Shown: piece after piece, positions 1 to 10,704 of the stretch
Layout of the letters: the number at the start of each line of letters is the position of its first letter
How positions within the stretch are numbered: the stretch's first letter is position 1
Made by a program: the position numbers and the translations under genes
Notes under the pieces: model-generated
The model's input: the letters and a program-made list of their open reading frames with translations, nothing else
Databases searched by the model: none
What the model was told of the DNA's origin: nothing
Source: JACVRW01 sp963734365
GTDB taxonomy: Bacteria > Actinomycetota > Thermoleophilia > Solirubrobacterales > Thermoleophilaceae
Assembly: GCA_963734365.1 (NCBI GenBank)
Contig: CAVTGV010000007.1
Location: 1 to 64,000, forward strand
DNA length: 64,000 nucleotides
Direction: 5' to 3'

Positions 1-141
1 TAGCGGGCTAGCCGTTTGCGCGCCGGCTTGCGCGCAGGGGTACGATTTGGGTCGTGCCCGGCTGACGCTGACCGCTCGCCTACGCGCTGTACCCTCGACC
101 GCCGCCTGGCCGGTCCACTATCTCTACGCTAGACCCGTCCC

Positions 142-230
142 GGAGGGGTGCCGGAGTGGTTGAACGGGGCGGTCTCGAAAACCGTTAACGGGCGTAAGCT
201 CGTTCGAGGGTTCGAATCCCTCCCCCTCCG
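142..230 (+). tRNA. tRNA-Ser (anticodon CGA)
   Basis: A class II (long variable arm) cloverleaf can be drawn. The acceptor GGAGGGG (142-148) pairs with CCCCTCC (223-229), with G230 as discriminator. The T arm is GAGGG/CCCTC around TTCGAAT (211-217). The anticodon stem GCGGT/ACCGT encloses the loop CTCGAAA, giving anticodon CGA, which reads UCG serine codons. CCA is not encoded. The gene is followed by about 900 bp of degenerate DNA, as expected of an integration hotspot. Confidence 0.95.
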
Positions 231-998
231 CTACAAGAGCGAACTCTTCCGATTTGCTGGCACTTTGTTGGCCAGGTGACCACTCGCCGGCGTGCTCGCG
301 CTCGTCAACGAGCGTCAGCGCACGCCCCCTCACTTGCCTCGACCCTGGGTAATGCCTCGGTTTACGCATCCGAAGGTCTCAGGTTCGCGAATCTGCCGGG
401 CGCCTTTCGCTCTCCTTCGCGCCGCGACTTGCTAGTCGTGCCCGTGGCCGTGGAGGTCAGGGAGCAATCGCTCCGAGAAGGTGATGGTTGTCGTCTTGAG
501 TCCGCCGCGCGCCAGCGCTTCGGATGCATCTGTTCGATCGGGGTACGACCCAAGCGTCAGGGGCGCTTCAGCTTTGCGTCGAGCCCGCCTCGGCGTCGGT
601 CGTCTTCCAGGGTCAATGCGAACTCTCGCTCGACCTTTGCACCGCCGGACATCTTCTTCGCATGGGAGGCGCTGGCGGCGACGATGGATTCGAGCGGGGC
701 AACGAGGTGGAGCGCGCGGCCGTCCGGCACTTCCGCAATGGACGACAGCAGGCGTCCCGCGTCGGGCTGCGTCGCTTCCCAAAATCGCGCAAAGCGGGAG
801 GGCCGGTCGCAACGTCACGACGCTCTTGCAGACTTGGCTCGTCTGCCCGGTGCGCTTATCGACGCAGGACAGACTTGGTTCAGCTCGGCGTTCGTTCGGC
901 TCTCGGCTCTCGGGTCTCTTTCCTCGCGCGCCTTTCCCATGGCAGAGAGACCGGAGAGGACGAGTAAGAGGTTCGGCTCCCGTCGCAGAGCGACCGAT
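231..998. other. gene-poor, degenerate stretch after tRNA-Ser
   Basis: Long open frames exist on both strands, but they are arginine/serine-rich, mutually antisense, and show no domain I recognise. The one antisense to the tRNA is the familiar false reading of a tRNA 3' end. I see no gene here; it is best read as decayed DNA. Confidence 0.6.
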
Positions 999-1091
999 GT
1001 GCCCGAGCCTGGCGCTCACGTGCCGGATGATGATGCGGACGCCGTGCGGGACGCCATCGCGTGCTGCCCGATTAAGGCGATCCGCGAACTC
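999..1091 (+). pseudogene. 3' remnant of a ferredoxin-like gene
   Basis: One frame reads VPEPGAHVPDDDADAV followed by RDAIACCPIKAIREL. This resembles the C-terminal end of small single-cluster actinobacterial ferredoxins, where a 'VPdedadAVrdAi..CPt.AI' segment carries the last cluster cysteine. Nothing resembling the N-terminal half with the other cluster cysteines can be found upstream, and the frame runs on past the usual end. It is therefore a fragment. The call rests on about 31 residues of pattern matching and is tentative. Confidence 0.4.
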
Positions 1092-1146
1092 TGGACTGAG
1101 GCCGGTCCGTCGCTAGACCTACACCCGCACGTCGAGTCCGCCCGTG

Positions 1147-1383
1147 CTAGGTGACCCGGCCAGCGTCGACCGGCCCTCCGATCTCGTGACTCACGGTCAG
1201 CAGGACCCCGGCCTCCACTTGGCGCAGCAGGTGGTCACGGACTTGCTTGTCAAGGAAGTCAACCTCGCCTGTCGCATCGTTTACCCGGAACTCATGCGCG
1301 AACAACTCGAAGCTCTTGATCTCCTGGCTGTCGTTGCTTCGGACTTGGACCTCGCCTATGAAGTCGTCTTGGCGTTTGTCCAT
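1147..1383 (-). CDS. small hypothetical protein, 78 aa
   Basis: The start ATG (1381-1383) is preceded by a strong purine-rich ribosome binding site (GAGGAGGAAGG). The 78-residue product is acidic and hydrophilic, begins MDKRQDDFIGEVQVRSNDSQ, and contains an alternating pattern (SFELFAHEF, GEVDFLDKQVRDHLLRQVEAG) that suggests a small alpha/beta fold. I do not recognise the family. A GGGACTT half-site, similar to half of a DosR box, lies about 66 bp upstream (1449-1455, complementary strand). The good RBS and unbiased composition set it apart from the spurious frames around it. Confidence 0.6.
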   Translation of the reverse strand: MDKRQDDFIGEVQVRSNDSQEIKSFELFAHEFRVNDATGEVDFLDKQVRDHLLRQVEAGVLLTVSHEIGGPVDAGRVT

Positions 1384-1521
1384 ACCTTCCTCCTCGGTGG
1401 TAGCTCGAGTAGCAAGTCTTAGCGCTGCGCGCGCCTGCGTCATCCGCGAAGTCCCTTTCCCCGGGTGCGTACTTCGCCGCAGTCTCGACGATGAATCATG
1501 ATTTGCGCGAAGCTGGGCGCG

Positions 1522-1602
1522 GGGTCGCGCCAGACCATCCACACCGTGAGCGGGGAAGCGGTGTCCCACGACGCGCTGCTGCTGGCAGTGGGCGCCCGCC
1601 GG
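1522..1602 (+). pseudogene. internal remnant of the FAD-oxidoreductase family
   Basis: About 27 codons read RQTIHTVSGEAVSHDALLLA then VGARR. This matches the segment before the 'D-LL-AVGA' FAD/NAD linker of the three intact oxidoreductases in this window, for example AIHTRDGSSLGYDVLLVAVG in the copy at 10705-11904. No flanking homology survives: there is no N-terminal GGG dinucleotide motif and no C-terminal AGDA motif. It is a decayed extra copy on the strand opposite its neighbour. Confidence 0.55.
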
Positions 1603-1758
1603 CCGAGGAGCTTTCTGCGCAGCCTGGGAGTAGCTCGAGCTGGACGACGACGCGATGGAGCGGAGGATGATCCTATCCGCCGGGCCATCCGTGGTGATGA
1701 CTCTCCACGCCGGTGCAACCGGGACCTGCCGCTGTGGCTCACCGTCAGTTTGATCTAC

Positions 1759-2925
1759 TCAGCGCCTCGAAGTCACGGACTGAACGGCGCTCCAGCCAGC
1801 TGAGCGAGAAAGCCGCACGTCGACCCCTGCACCAGGGGTCTCGTCGCGCAGTGGCGACTCGATGAGCCCCTCCGCCTCGAGATAGGGGGCGAGGTAACCG
1901 TCCGACACCTCCTGTGGCTGCCAACCCAGGTCGCTGTGCCCGGTGAGCAGCCGGCCACGAAGCACTGGCGCGTAGGGCGTCGGGTCGACCGGGGCGCCGG
2001 CCACCGCGGCGACATGCGCCGCGACGGCAGCGGCCTGCTGGCAGGCCAGGCCGCCCTGCTTGATCGGTCGGTCGGCGGCGTCGCCCGCGACGTAGACGGC
2101 GTCGACTCCGATGACCCGGCCGTACTCGTCGACCGGGATGAACCCGTTTGCGTCAGATGGCAGGCCCACGAGACGCGGGCCGTCGAGGACGGGTAGAGCA
2201 ACGACGTGCGCGACGTCCAAGACTTCGCCGGCCCCTATGTCGACGTGCCCGCCGCGTCGGACGTCTGCGTTGGCGCCCGAGTGGAGCGTGACGCCCGCGG
2301 CCTCCAGCAGTTCCGCAACGGCCGCGCTGGCCTCCGGGCCGAAAATGTCGAGCGGCGCCACCTCCGACGTCACTAAATGAAGCTCGACGTCGCCCCGGCG
2401 CATGCTCCGGACCTCATCCGCGGTCTTCAAGGCGAACTCGTAGAGCGGCAGCGGCCACGTGCAGCCCCTCGGAACGACGAACGCGACGCCACGCGAGTCA
2501 GCCTGCTCGAGCTCGGCAAGCAGACCGTTGAGCGCCAAGATGTCCGCGCCGAACGTGAGAGCGTGCTCGAACGCCGCCCGCGCCGACGCTCCAACCGCGA
2601 TGATCAGCGCGTCGTAGGGCTCGTCGGGCCCAGTTGCGCATCGCACGGTGCGCAGCTCGGCGTCGATGCTGAGCGTCGCCGTCCGGCGGAAGCTCCCGCC
2701 GTGCTCGCCCATGAAACCCTCGAGAGGGAGCCGGCTCCGGTGCCCGCGTGTGAACGGCCACGCGACCTCCTGCGGTCGCAGCACGAACTCGGGCTCCGGC
2801 GCGATGACGGTGACGCGCACTCGGTTGTCGGCCAGCTCGTGTAGAGCCAAGACGGCTTCGAGTGCCGCGATGCCTCCGCCCACGATGACGACTCGGCGTG
2901 GATCGATGCGATCGGGCGAGGTCAT
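1759..2925 (-). CDS. FAD/NAD(P)-binding oxidoreductase (Pyr_redox_2 type), copy 1
   Basis: A 388-residue flavoprotein. The N-terminal Rossmann motif VVIVGGGIAALEAVLAL (residues 12-28) binds FAD. The middle region has the conserved 'AVGA' linker, and VDAVYVAGDAADRPIKQGG near residues 275-295 is the second FAD-binding motif. The fold belongs to the type II NADH dehydrogenase / sulfide:quinone reductase group, but the redox cysteines of sulfide:quinone reductase are not apparent, so substrate and acceptor are unknown. Two intact paralogues (10705-11904, 15998-17131) and two remnants occur within 17 kb. It lies just downstream of the convergent end of the sensor-kinase gene on the same strand, 81 bp after that kinase would begin reading away, so co-regulation with the two-component system is possible. 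Start ATG at 2923-2925. Confidence 0.85.
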   Translation of the reverse strand: MTSPDRIDPRRVVIVGGGIAALEAVLALHELADNRVRVTVIAPEPEFVLRPQEVAWPFTRGHRSRLPLEGFMGEHGGSFRRTATLSIDAELRTVRCATGPDEPYDALIIAVGASARAAFEHALTFGADILALNGLLAELEQADSRGVAFVVPRGCTWPLPLYEFALKTADEVRSMRRGDVELHLVTSEVAPLDIFGPEASAAVAELLEAAGVTLHSGANADVRRGGHVDIGAGEVLDVAHVVALPVLDGPRLVGLPSDANGFIPVDEYGRVIGVDAVYVAGDAADRPIKQGGLACQQAAAVAAHVAAVAGAPVDPTPYAPVLRGRLLTGHSDLGWQPQEVSDGYLAPYLEAEGLIESPLRDETPGAGVDVRLSRSAGWSAVQSVTSRR

Positions 2926-3006
2926 ATCCCCGCATTGTCCGCCAGCCGCGCGTGCCGCACATCGGGAAGGGTTCCTCGCCGCCTCTCCGTGGTTGCTACG
3001 GATAGT

Positions 3007-4536
3007 TCACCCGAGCGGCAGCTCGAGCGTCACACGGGTTCCGCCGGCAGATGCCTGCGTGATCTCGACCTTGCCGGAGGCAAGTGCGGCACGCTCGCGC
3101 ATGCCGACGATGCCATAGCCCCCAGCGCGTACGTCGCCGACCCCGCACCCGTCGTCGGCGACGGTGAGTCGCAGGCGTTCGGCATCTAGTCGCAGGTCGA
3201 TGGCCACGGTGCGAGCGTCTGCGTGCTTGACGACGTTGGTCAGCGCCTCCTGAGCGACGCGGTAGGCGACCGTCTCGACGTCGGGCCCCAGCCGCACGGC
3301 GCCAAGCTCGATCGACACGCGGGTATCGAGTCCCGCAGTCTCGGCCACCGCGGTGACCAGTGTGCGCAGCGCCGGCACGAGGCCAAGCTCGTCGAGCGCG
3401 GAGGGGCGAAGGTCCGCGATGATCGTCCTCAGAGCGCCGATGTCGTGCTCGAGTTGCGACACCGCTGACTGGAGGACGAGTCGCGACTGGTCTGGTTTCG
3501 CCCTGAGCGCACCCGCAAGCGCCAGCTTGAGCGACGCCATCCCCTGCAAGGTCTCGTCGTGGAGCTCACGCGCCCAGCGGCCGCGCTCGGATTCCGCGGC
3601 TGCTATCGAGTCGTGCAGGCGCTGTTCCTCAACGAGACGCGCGGTCGCCACTGCCGTCGCCGCGCCGGCTGCAAACGCCTCCAGCGCCCGCTCGTTGTCG
3701 GCGTCGAAGCTCGCCGTCGCCCCGAGGCGGTCGAACGCCACCAGCACGCCGAGCCCCCGACCGCGGTGCACCAGGGGGACGAGCAGCGTGCTGCTCGCCT
3801 GCGACATGCCGAACTCAGCAGGTCTGATCAGCATTCGCTGAGCATCCTCTACGCGGAGCGAACGTCCAGCCCGGAGTGCCACGCCGGCCGTGGACCCATC
3901 GAGCGGTATCGCCGCGTCGTCGGGCACATCGGCATTGCCAGCCGCGGCGGCGATCCGAAGCTGGTCACCGTGGCGTAGCCAGATCAGCAGGGCGTCGGCG
4001 TCGACCAGCGCGCGCGCCCTCTCCACGATCAACTCCAAGATATGCAAAAGGTCGGTGTCTCCCCCGATCGCGGTCGAGATCTCCATCGCCGTTCGCATCG
4101 TGCGTAGCGCGCGGTCCAGCTCGTGGCGGCCGGCGGTGACCTCCTCGGACAGCCGTGCGTTGCCGATCGCGACCGCAGCCCAGTCGGCGAGTACGACGAT
4201 CGCCTCAAGGTCGTTATCGTCGAACCTCTCGGCGCCCTGCTTCTCGGTCAGGTGAAGGCTGCCCCAAGCCTCTCCTCGGACCCTGATCGGGGCACCGATT
4301 CCGCCGCCGCGCGGCGGGTCTGCGATCGCTTCCAGCTCTTCCCCGTCGTGGTCGACGGTCAAGAACTGGGCGTACTTGGCGCCGGTCAGCTGGCGCGCTG
4401 TCTCGAGGATCTGGCCCAGCACGGTCTCGAGGTCGCGCCCCGACGTCAGGACGCGCCCGGCGGCAAGCAACCGCTCGAGGCGGTCGACACGGTCGCCAGC
4501 TGCGCGATCGGAACCGGACACGGACGCTGCGAGCAT
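3007..4536 (-). CDS. two-GAF sensor histidine kinase (DevS/OsdK-like), first GAF shortened
   Basis: A cytoplasmic kinase of 509 aa with no membrane segment. Order: GAF-A about 30-130, GAF-B about 150-305, HisKA_3 with WARELHDETLQG (phospho-acceptor His326), and HATPase_c about 400-509 with DDGCGVG and GYGIVGMRER. It pairs with the divergent NarL-type regulator whose start is 25 bp away. GAF-A runs directly from LTGAKYAQFLTVDHDGEELE to IGAPIRVRGEAWGSLHLTEK. Relatives such as DevS have some 50-60 residues between these blocks, including the heme-ligand His region, so this GAF is probably not a heme sensor. Start chosen at ATG 4534-4536. A longer frame upstream would run across the regulator gene and has atypical composition. 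Confidence 0.88.
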   Translation of the reverse strand: MLAASVSGSDRAAGDRVDRLERLLAAGRVLTSGRDLETVLGQILETARQLTGAKYAQFLTVDHDGEELEAIADPPRGGGIGAPIRVRGEAWGSLHLTEKQGAERFDDNDLEAIVVLADWAAVAIGNARLSEEVTAGRHELDRALRTMRTAMEISTAIGGDTDLLHILELIVERARALVDADALLIWLRHGDQLRIAAAAGNADVPDDAAIPLDGSTAGVALRAGRSLRVEDAQRMLIRPAEFGMSQASSTLLVPLVHRGRGLGVLVAFDRLGATASFDADNERALEAFAAGAATAVATARLVEEQRLHDSIAAAESERGRWARELHDETLQGMASLKLALAGALRAKPDQSRLVLQSAVSQLEHDIGALRTIIADLRPSALDELGLVPALRTLVTAVAETAGLDTRVSIELGAVRLGPDVETVAYRVAQEALTNVVKHADARTVAIDLRLDAERLRLTVADDGCGVGDVRAGGYGIVGMRERAALASGKVEITQASAGGTRVTLELPLG

Positions 4537-4561
4537 ACGGGTGTGTCGTAGCCTCTGGCCG

Positions 4562-5203
4562 GTGTCGCCGATCCGCATCGTCTTAGCGGATGACCACCGC
4601 GTGGTCCGTTCCGGCCTCGGGCTGCTGCTTGAAGCCGAGGACGGGATCGAGGTGGTCGCGGAGGCCGGCGACATCGATAGTGCCTTGCGCGCGGTGCTCG
4701 GCCACAAGCCCGATGTGCTCGTGCTCGATCTGAACATGCCCGGCACGCAGACCTCCCTGGAGGCGCTAGGTCTGGTACGCGAGCGCTCGGCGCAAACCGC
4801 GACGGTCGTGCTGACGATGCAGGAGGACCCGGAGTATGCGCGCCGCGCCCTGCGGGCTGGGGCGCTTGGTTACGTGCTCAAGGAGGCCGCGGACGCCGAG
4901 CTCGTCGAGGCGGTGCGCCGCGCCGCCGACGGCCGGACCTATCTCGCCCCGTCGCTCGGCGCGAGGCTGGCGGCCACGCCCGAGGAGGCCGCCGGCCCGC
5001 CCGACGACCTGTCCGTGCGCGAGCTCGAGGTGCTCCGCCTGATCGCGCTCGGACACACGAACGCCGAGGTCGGCGAGCAGCTGTTTCTGTCTGTGAGGAC
5101 GGTCGAGACGCACCGCGCGCACGTCCAGCAGAAGCTAGGGCGCTCCACCCGTGCCGAGCTGGTCCGCTACGCATTGGATCAGGGGCTGCTCAAGGGGGAT
5201 TGA
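4562..5203 (+). CDS. NarL/FixJ-family response regulator (DevR/OsdR-like)
   Basis: 213 aa. The receiver domain occupies residues 1-120: acidic pocket LADDH, phospho-acceptor Asp in VLVLDLNMPG (near residue 54) and conserved Lys in GYVLKEA. The C-terminal LuxR-type helix-turn-helix has LSVRELEVLRLIALGHTNAE and LFLSVRTVETHRAHVQQKLG. It is the obvious partner of the divergent GAF kinase. The GTG start (4562) opens VSPIRIVLADDH; a longer upstream frame is antisense to the kinase 5' end and rejected. It probably controls the surrounding redox and central-carbon genes, as OsdR/DevR does in other actinobacteria (inferred from gene content). Confidence 0.9.
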   Translation: MSPIRIVLADDHRVVRSGLGLLLEAEDGIEVVAEAGDIDSALRAVLGHKPDVLVLDLNMPGTQTSLEALGLVRERSAQTATVVLTMQEDPEYARRALRAGALGYVLKEAADAELVEAVRRAADGRTYLAPSLGARLAATPEEAAGPPDDLSVRELEVLRLIALGHTNAEVGEQLFLSVRTVETHRAHVQQKLGRSTRAELVRYALDQGLLKGD

Positions 5204-5706
5204 GTCAGCTACTCTCGCGGCGAGCCAAGCGACTGCCGCCGCCGAGGCGATCGCGGCCGAGGCGGGGCCGCGAATGTGACACCCACCCCGTGGTCTGGAG
5301 TGCTGCACGGCTTGCTGACCCTGCCGCCGCACTTCTCCGGGGCCACGGGCTCGCCATGGCTGGACGACGGAGAGCCCGTTACCAACTGCCTCTGGTGGCC
5401 ACCGGGGCATGTCGCGGCCGCCACCTCGCGCCTACCTGGCTGCCTCCGATCCCGGGGTGAGGCCGGGCTTGGGGTGGCATCCGAACGGCCTCCCAGTGGC
5501 GGTGAGCGTCGGCGGCGACGGAGGCGACCCGGGGTCGCCGGCGGGCACTCCCCCCGAGGAAGCGATCCGTCGAGATGCGCGGACGCCCGGCTCATGGCCA
5601 TCAACCGGGCCGAGCGGGAGGGGACGCAACTGGTACACGAACTAGAAAGCCACGGGAGCGAGTTCAAGCGCCACCAGCGCGAGACGGTGGAGCGGCTCGA
5701 AGCAGG
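5204..5706. other. no gene recognised
   Basis: About 500 bp with overlapping open frames on both strands, none with a recognisable domain or convincing ribosome binding site. One short forward stretch (GWHPNGLPVAVSVGGDGGD, near 5470-5530) vaguely recalls an amidase C-terminus, but this is too weak to call. Confidence 0.5.
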
Positions 5707-5960
5707 GGATACGCCGACGACGAGTACTCCGCGCATGCCAGCTGGGGCCACTCGAGCCTAGCCGACGCGCTCGCGTTCGCCCGGCGGGCCGAGGCGGAAC
5801 GCCTGCTGCTTTTCCACCACGACCCAATGCACAGCGACGGCGTCCTCGATCGCCTTCATGCGACTGCGACGGCGCACTGGGCTCAACTCGGGGGCCCGGG
5901 GGCGCCGTCGAGCTGGCCACCGAGCACGCCGAGCTCGACCTCGACGGCTCATCCAGCCGT
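5707..5960 (+). pseudogene. C-terminal remnant of an MBL-fold metallohydrolase, frameshifted
   Basis: The frame reads DDEYSAHASWGHSSLADALA ... ERLLLFHHDPMHSDGVLDRL ... HWAQLGGPGA. This is the characteristic C-terminus of cyclic-phosphodiesterase-like metallo-beta-lactamase proteins (WGHSS, LFHHDP-H-D). Near 5900 the homology shifts frame to AVELATEHAELDLDG. The shifted frame has no stop and runs in phase into the GAPDH gene downstream. The catalytic HxHxDH half is absent. The piece is N-terminally truncated and frameshifted. Confidence 0.65.
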
Positions 5961-7039
5961 AAGAGTTGCGTGAGCCCGGAATACGGATACGAGGCGCGGG
6001 AAATCCCCGATGGCGAGCGGCGCCAAGGGTCGTACGGTGACCGGCACCCCCCGACTCCGAGGAGACCCATGCCCGTCCGCGTTGCCATCAACGGCTTCGG
6101 TCGCGTAGGGCGCGCGCTGTTGCGCTCGGCCCACCAAAGCGGCGCCGACGTCGAGATCGTCGCCGTCAACGACATCACCGACGCCGCCACGCTCGCAGCG
6201 CTGCTTCGCCATGACTCCGTGTACGGCCGATTCCCTGGCACCGTGGAGGATGCCGACGACGGGCTGGTCGTCGACGGCAGCGAGGTTCGGGTGCTGGCCG
6301 AGCCGGACCCGGCGCGGCTCCCGTGGGGTGAGCTCGGCGTCGAGGTCGTCATAGAGTCCACCGGCCGCTTTCGCACACGCGCGGGCGCGGCCGAGCACCT
6401 CGCGGCCGGCGCTCAGAAGGTCATCATCTCCGCGCCCGCCAAGGGTGACGAGCCCGCGGACGCGACCGTGGTTCTCGGGGTCAACTTCGACGAGGACTAT
6501 GACCCCGCGGCCCACCACGTGATCACGAATGCGTCCTGTACGACCAACTGCCTGGCCCCGGTGGCGAAGGTGCTGCACGAGGCGGTCGGCATCCGTCACG
6601 GCCTGATGACCACGATCCATGCGTACACGGCCGATCAGAATCTCCTCGACGGGCCGCACAAGGACCTCCGCAGGGCGCGGGCGGGGGCGATCAACCTGGT
6701 CCCGACATCCACTGGAGCTGCGACGGCGCTGGGGATGGTCATCCCCGAGCTCGAGGGCAGGCTCCACGGCTTCGCCGTCCGCGTGCCCGTCCCCACCGGC
6801 TCATTGGTCGACCTCACCATCGAGGCCGAGCGCCCTACGAGCGCCGTGGAGGTCAACGCGGCCTTCGCAGGGCGGGCGGAAACGGGGCGCCTAGAGGGGA
6901 TCCTTGCCTATAGCGAGGAGCCGCTGGTGGCCACCGACATCGTCGGGTCTCCCTACTCGGCCGTTTTCGACGCGCCGCTCACCAGCGTCATCGACGGGAC
7001 TGGGGTGAAGGTGGTGGCCTGGTACGACAACGAGTGGGG

Positions 7040-9712
<2,673 letters not shown>

Positions 9713-9720
9713 CGGATCGG

Positions 9721-10170
9721 CTAAGCCGTGCCGCCCCAGGCCAGCACGCCCGCCACATCCAGTGCCGAGAGCATTCCGACCGGGTGCCCGCTGTGGGGCT
9801 GAATCACGACCAAATGGCTTACCTCGTGCTCGGCCATCAGCTGGGCCGCGCGCTCGAGCGAGTCGTCCGCGGCCACGGTTACCGGCTCCGCTCGGGACAG
9901 CTCGGCCGCCGTGCTCAGATGCGAGCCCTGGGCGGCTGCGGCGGCGAGGTCGACGTCGCTGATGACGCCGAGGGGAGTTCCCCCTTCTATCTGGCTGACC
10001 ACCACGCTGTGGATCCGGTAGGTGGCCATGATGCGAGCGACGTCCTTGAGCGAGGTGGCGGGCTGGCAGTTGATGATGCCGATGCGCATCGCGTCTGCCA
10101 CGGAGGCCTGCTCGAAAGGCGGCGCGGCGAAGGTGTGGGCAATGGGCTGGCCAATCGTTCCGGTTGGCAT
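9721..10170 (-). CDS. tandem CBS-domain protein
   Basis: 149 aa built of two CBS motifs (about 25-80 and 90-147): VARIMATYRIHSVVVSQIEG ... PLGVISDVDL and LMAEHEVSHLVVIQP ... VGMLSALDVAGVLAWG. CBS pairs bind adenine nucleotides and act as energy-state switches. It is the first gene of an operon with the dikinase, 8 bp apart, which suggests that it senses AMP/ATP and modulates PEP/pyruvate interconversion (inference). Small CBS proteins and PPDK are also neighbours in DosR/OsdR-type regulons. The start ATG 10168-10170 follows AAAGGGA. Confidence 0.88.
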   Translation of the reverse strand: MPTGTIGQPIAHTFAAPPFEQASVADAMRIGIINCQPATSLKDVARIMATYRIHSVVVSQIEGGTPLGVISDVDLAAAAAQGSHLSTAAELSRAEPVTVAADDSLERAAQLMAEHEVSHLVVIQPHSGHPVGMLSALDVAGVLAWGGTA

Positions 10171-10323
10171 CGGTTCCCTTTCGGTTGCTCGCCGGGCTAC
10201 GATAAGCGGCGACCTCCCGTTTCGGCATCGGGGCGGCCCACCGATCCGTGTCCGTAGTCCTCCACACCCGCGTGCGCGGCGCTCTCAGATGTGCAGCGTC
10301 CGCGGCCTCCTAGTCTCGTGTGC

Positions 10324-10702
10324 GTGGACGGCTTTCACGTCGTGATCTGCGGCGGCGGTGTCGCCGCCGTCGAGGGCCTACTGCGGTTGCGCAGCCTGGT
10401 GTTCGCGGCAGGCGACGCGACCGCCTTCCCGATCAAGCACGGTGGCCTCGCCGCGCAGCAGGCGGACACGGCCGCCGCCGCCATTGCCCGGCTCGCGGGT
10501 GCCGGCGCCGAGCCGGCCCCCGTTCTCTCCCCAGCTCCGCAGCAAGCTGCTCACAGGGGGCAAGCCCCTGTACCTGAGCGCGCGGCTCGTGGGGACGCAG
10601 GGGTTCAAGTCTGAGGTGTCCGAGGCGCCGCCCTGGCCGATCGACGACAAGATAGTGGCCGCCGAGCTCGGCCCTTACCGGGCCGGGCTCGACCATCGCT
10701 AG
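10324..10702 (+). pseudogene. FAD oxidoreductase with large internal deletion and frameshift
   Basis: The GTG start (10324) opens DGFHVVICGGGVAAVEGLLRLR, the N-terminal FAD motif of this family and closest to the copy at 15998-17131. It jumps straight to SLVFAAGDATAFPIKHGGLA, the C-terminal FAD motif, so about 260 residues are missing between. After ARLAGAGAEPAP the homology changes frame and continues SKLLTGGKPLYLSARLVG ... APPWPIDDKIVAAELGPY to a proper stop at 10700-10702. Both ends being intact marks this as recent decay of a once complete paralogue. It converges on the next oxidoreductase with only 2 bp between stops. Confidence 0.85.
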
Positions 10703-10704
10703 TC

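Noticed and set aside
124..369. Reverse-strand frame containing EGEGFEPSNELTPVNG
   Set aside because: It is the false protein produced by reading a tRNA-Ser 3' end on the wrong strand.
276..1154. Long forward and reverse open frames after the tRNA
   Set aside because: Arg/Ser/Pro-rich, antisense to each other, no RBS or domains; only a short ferredoxin-like segment is meaningful.
4537..4746. N-terminal extension of the GAF kinase by 70 residues
   Set aside because: It is antisense to the response regulator gene, Ser/Thr-rich, and unlike any kinase N-terminus.
5209..5751. 180-codon reverse open frame between regulator and GAPDH
   Set aside because: Low-complexity Ser/Arg/Pro content and antisense to the MBL remnant; no motif.
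6000..6068. DosR-like palindrome upstream of GAPDH (GGTCGTACGGTGACC)
   Set aside because: The arms match only at four bases and do not resemble the GGGACT consensus; likely chance.
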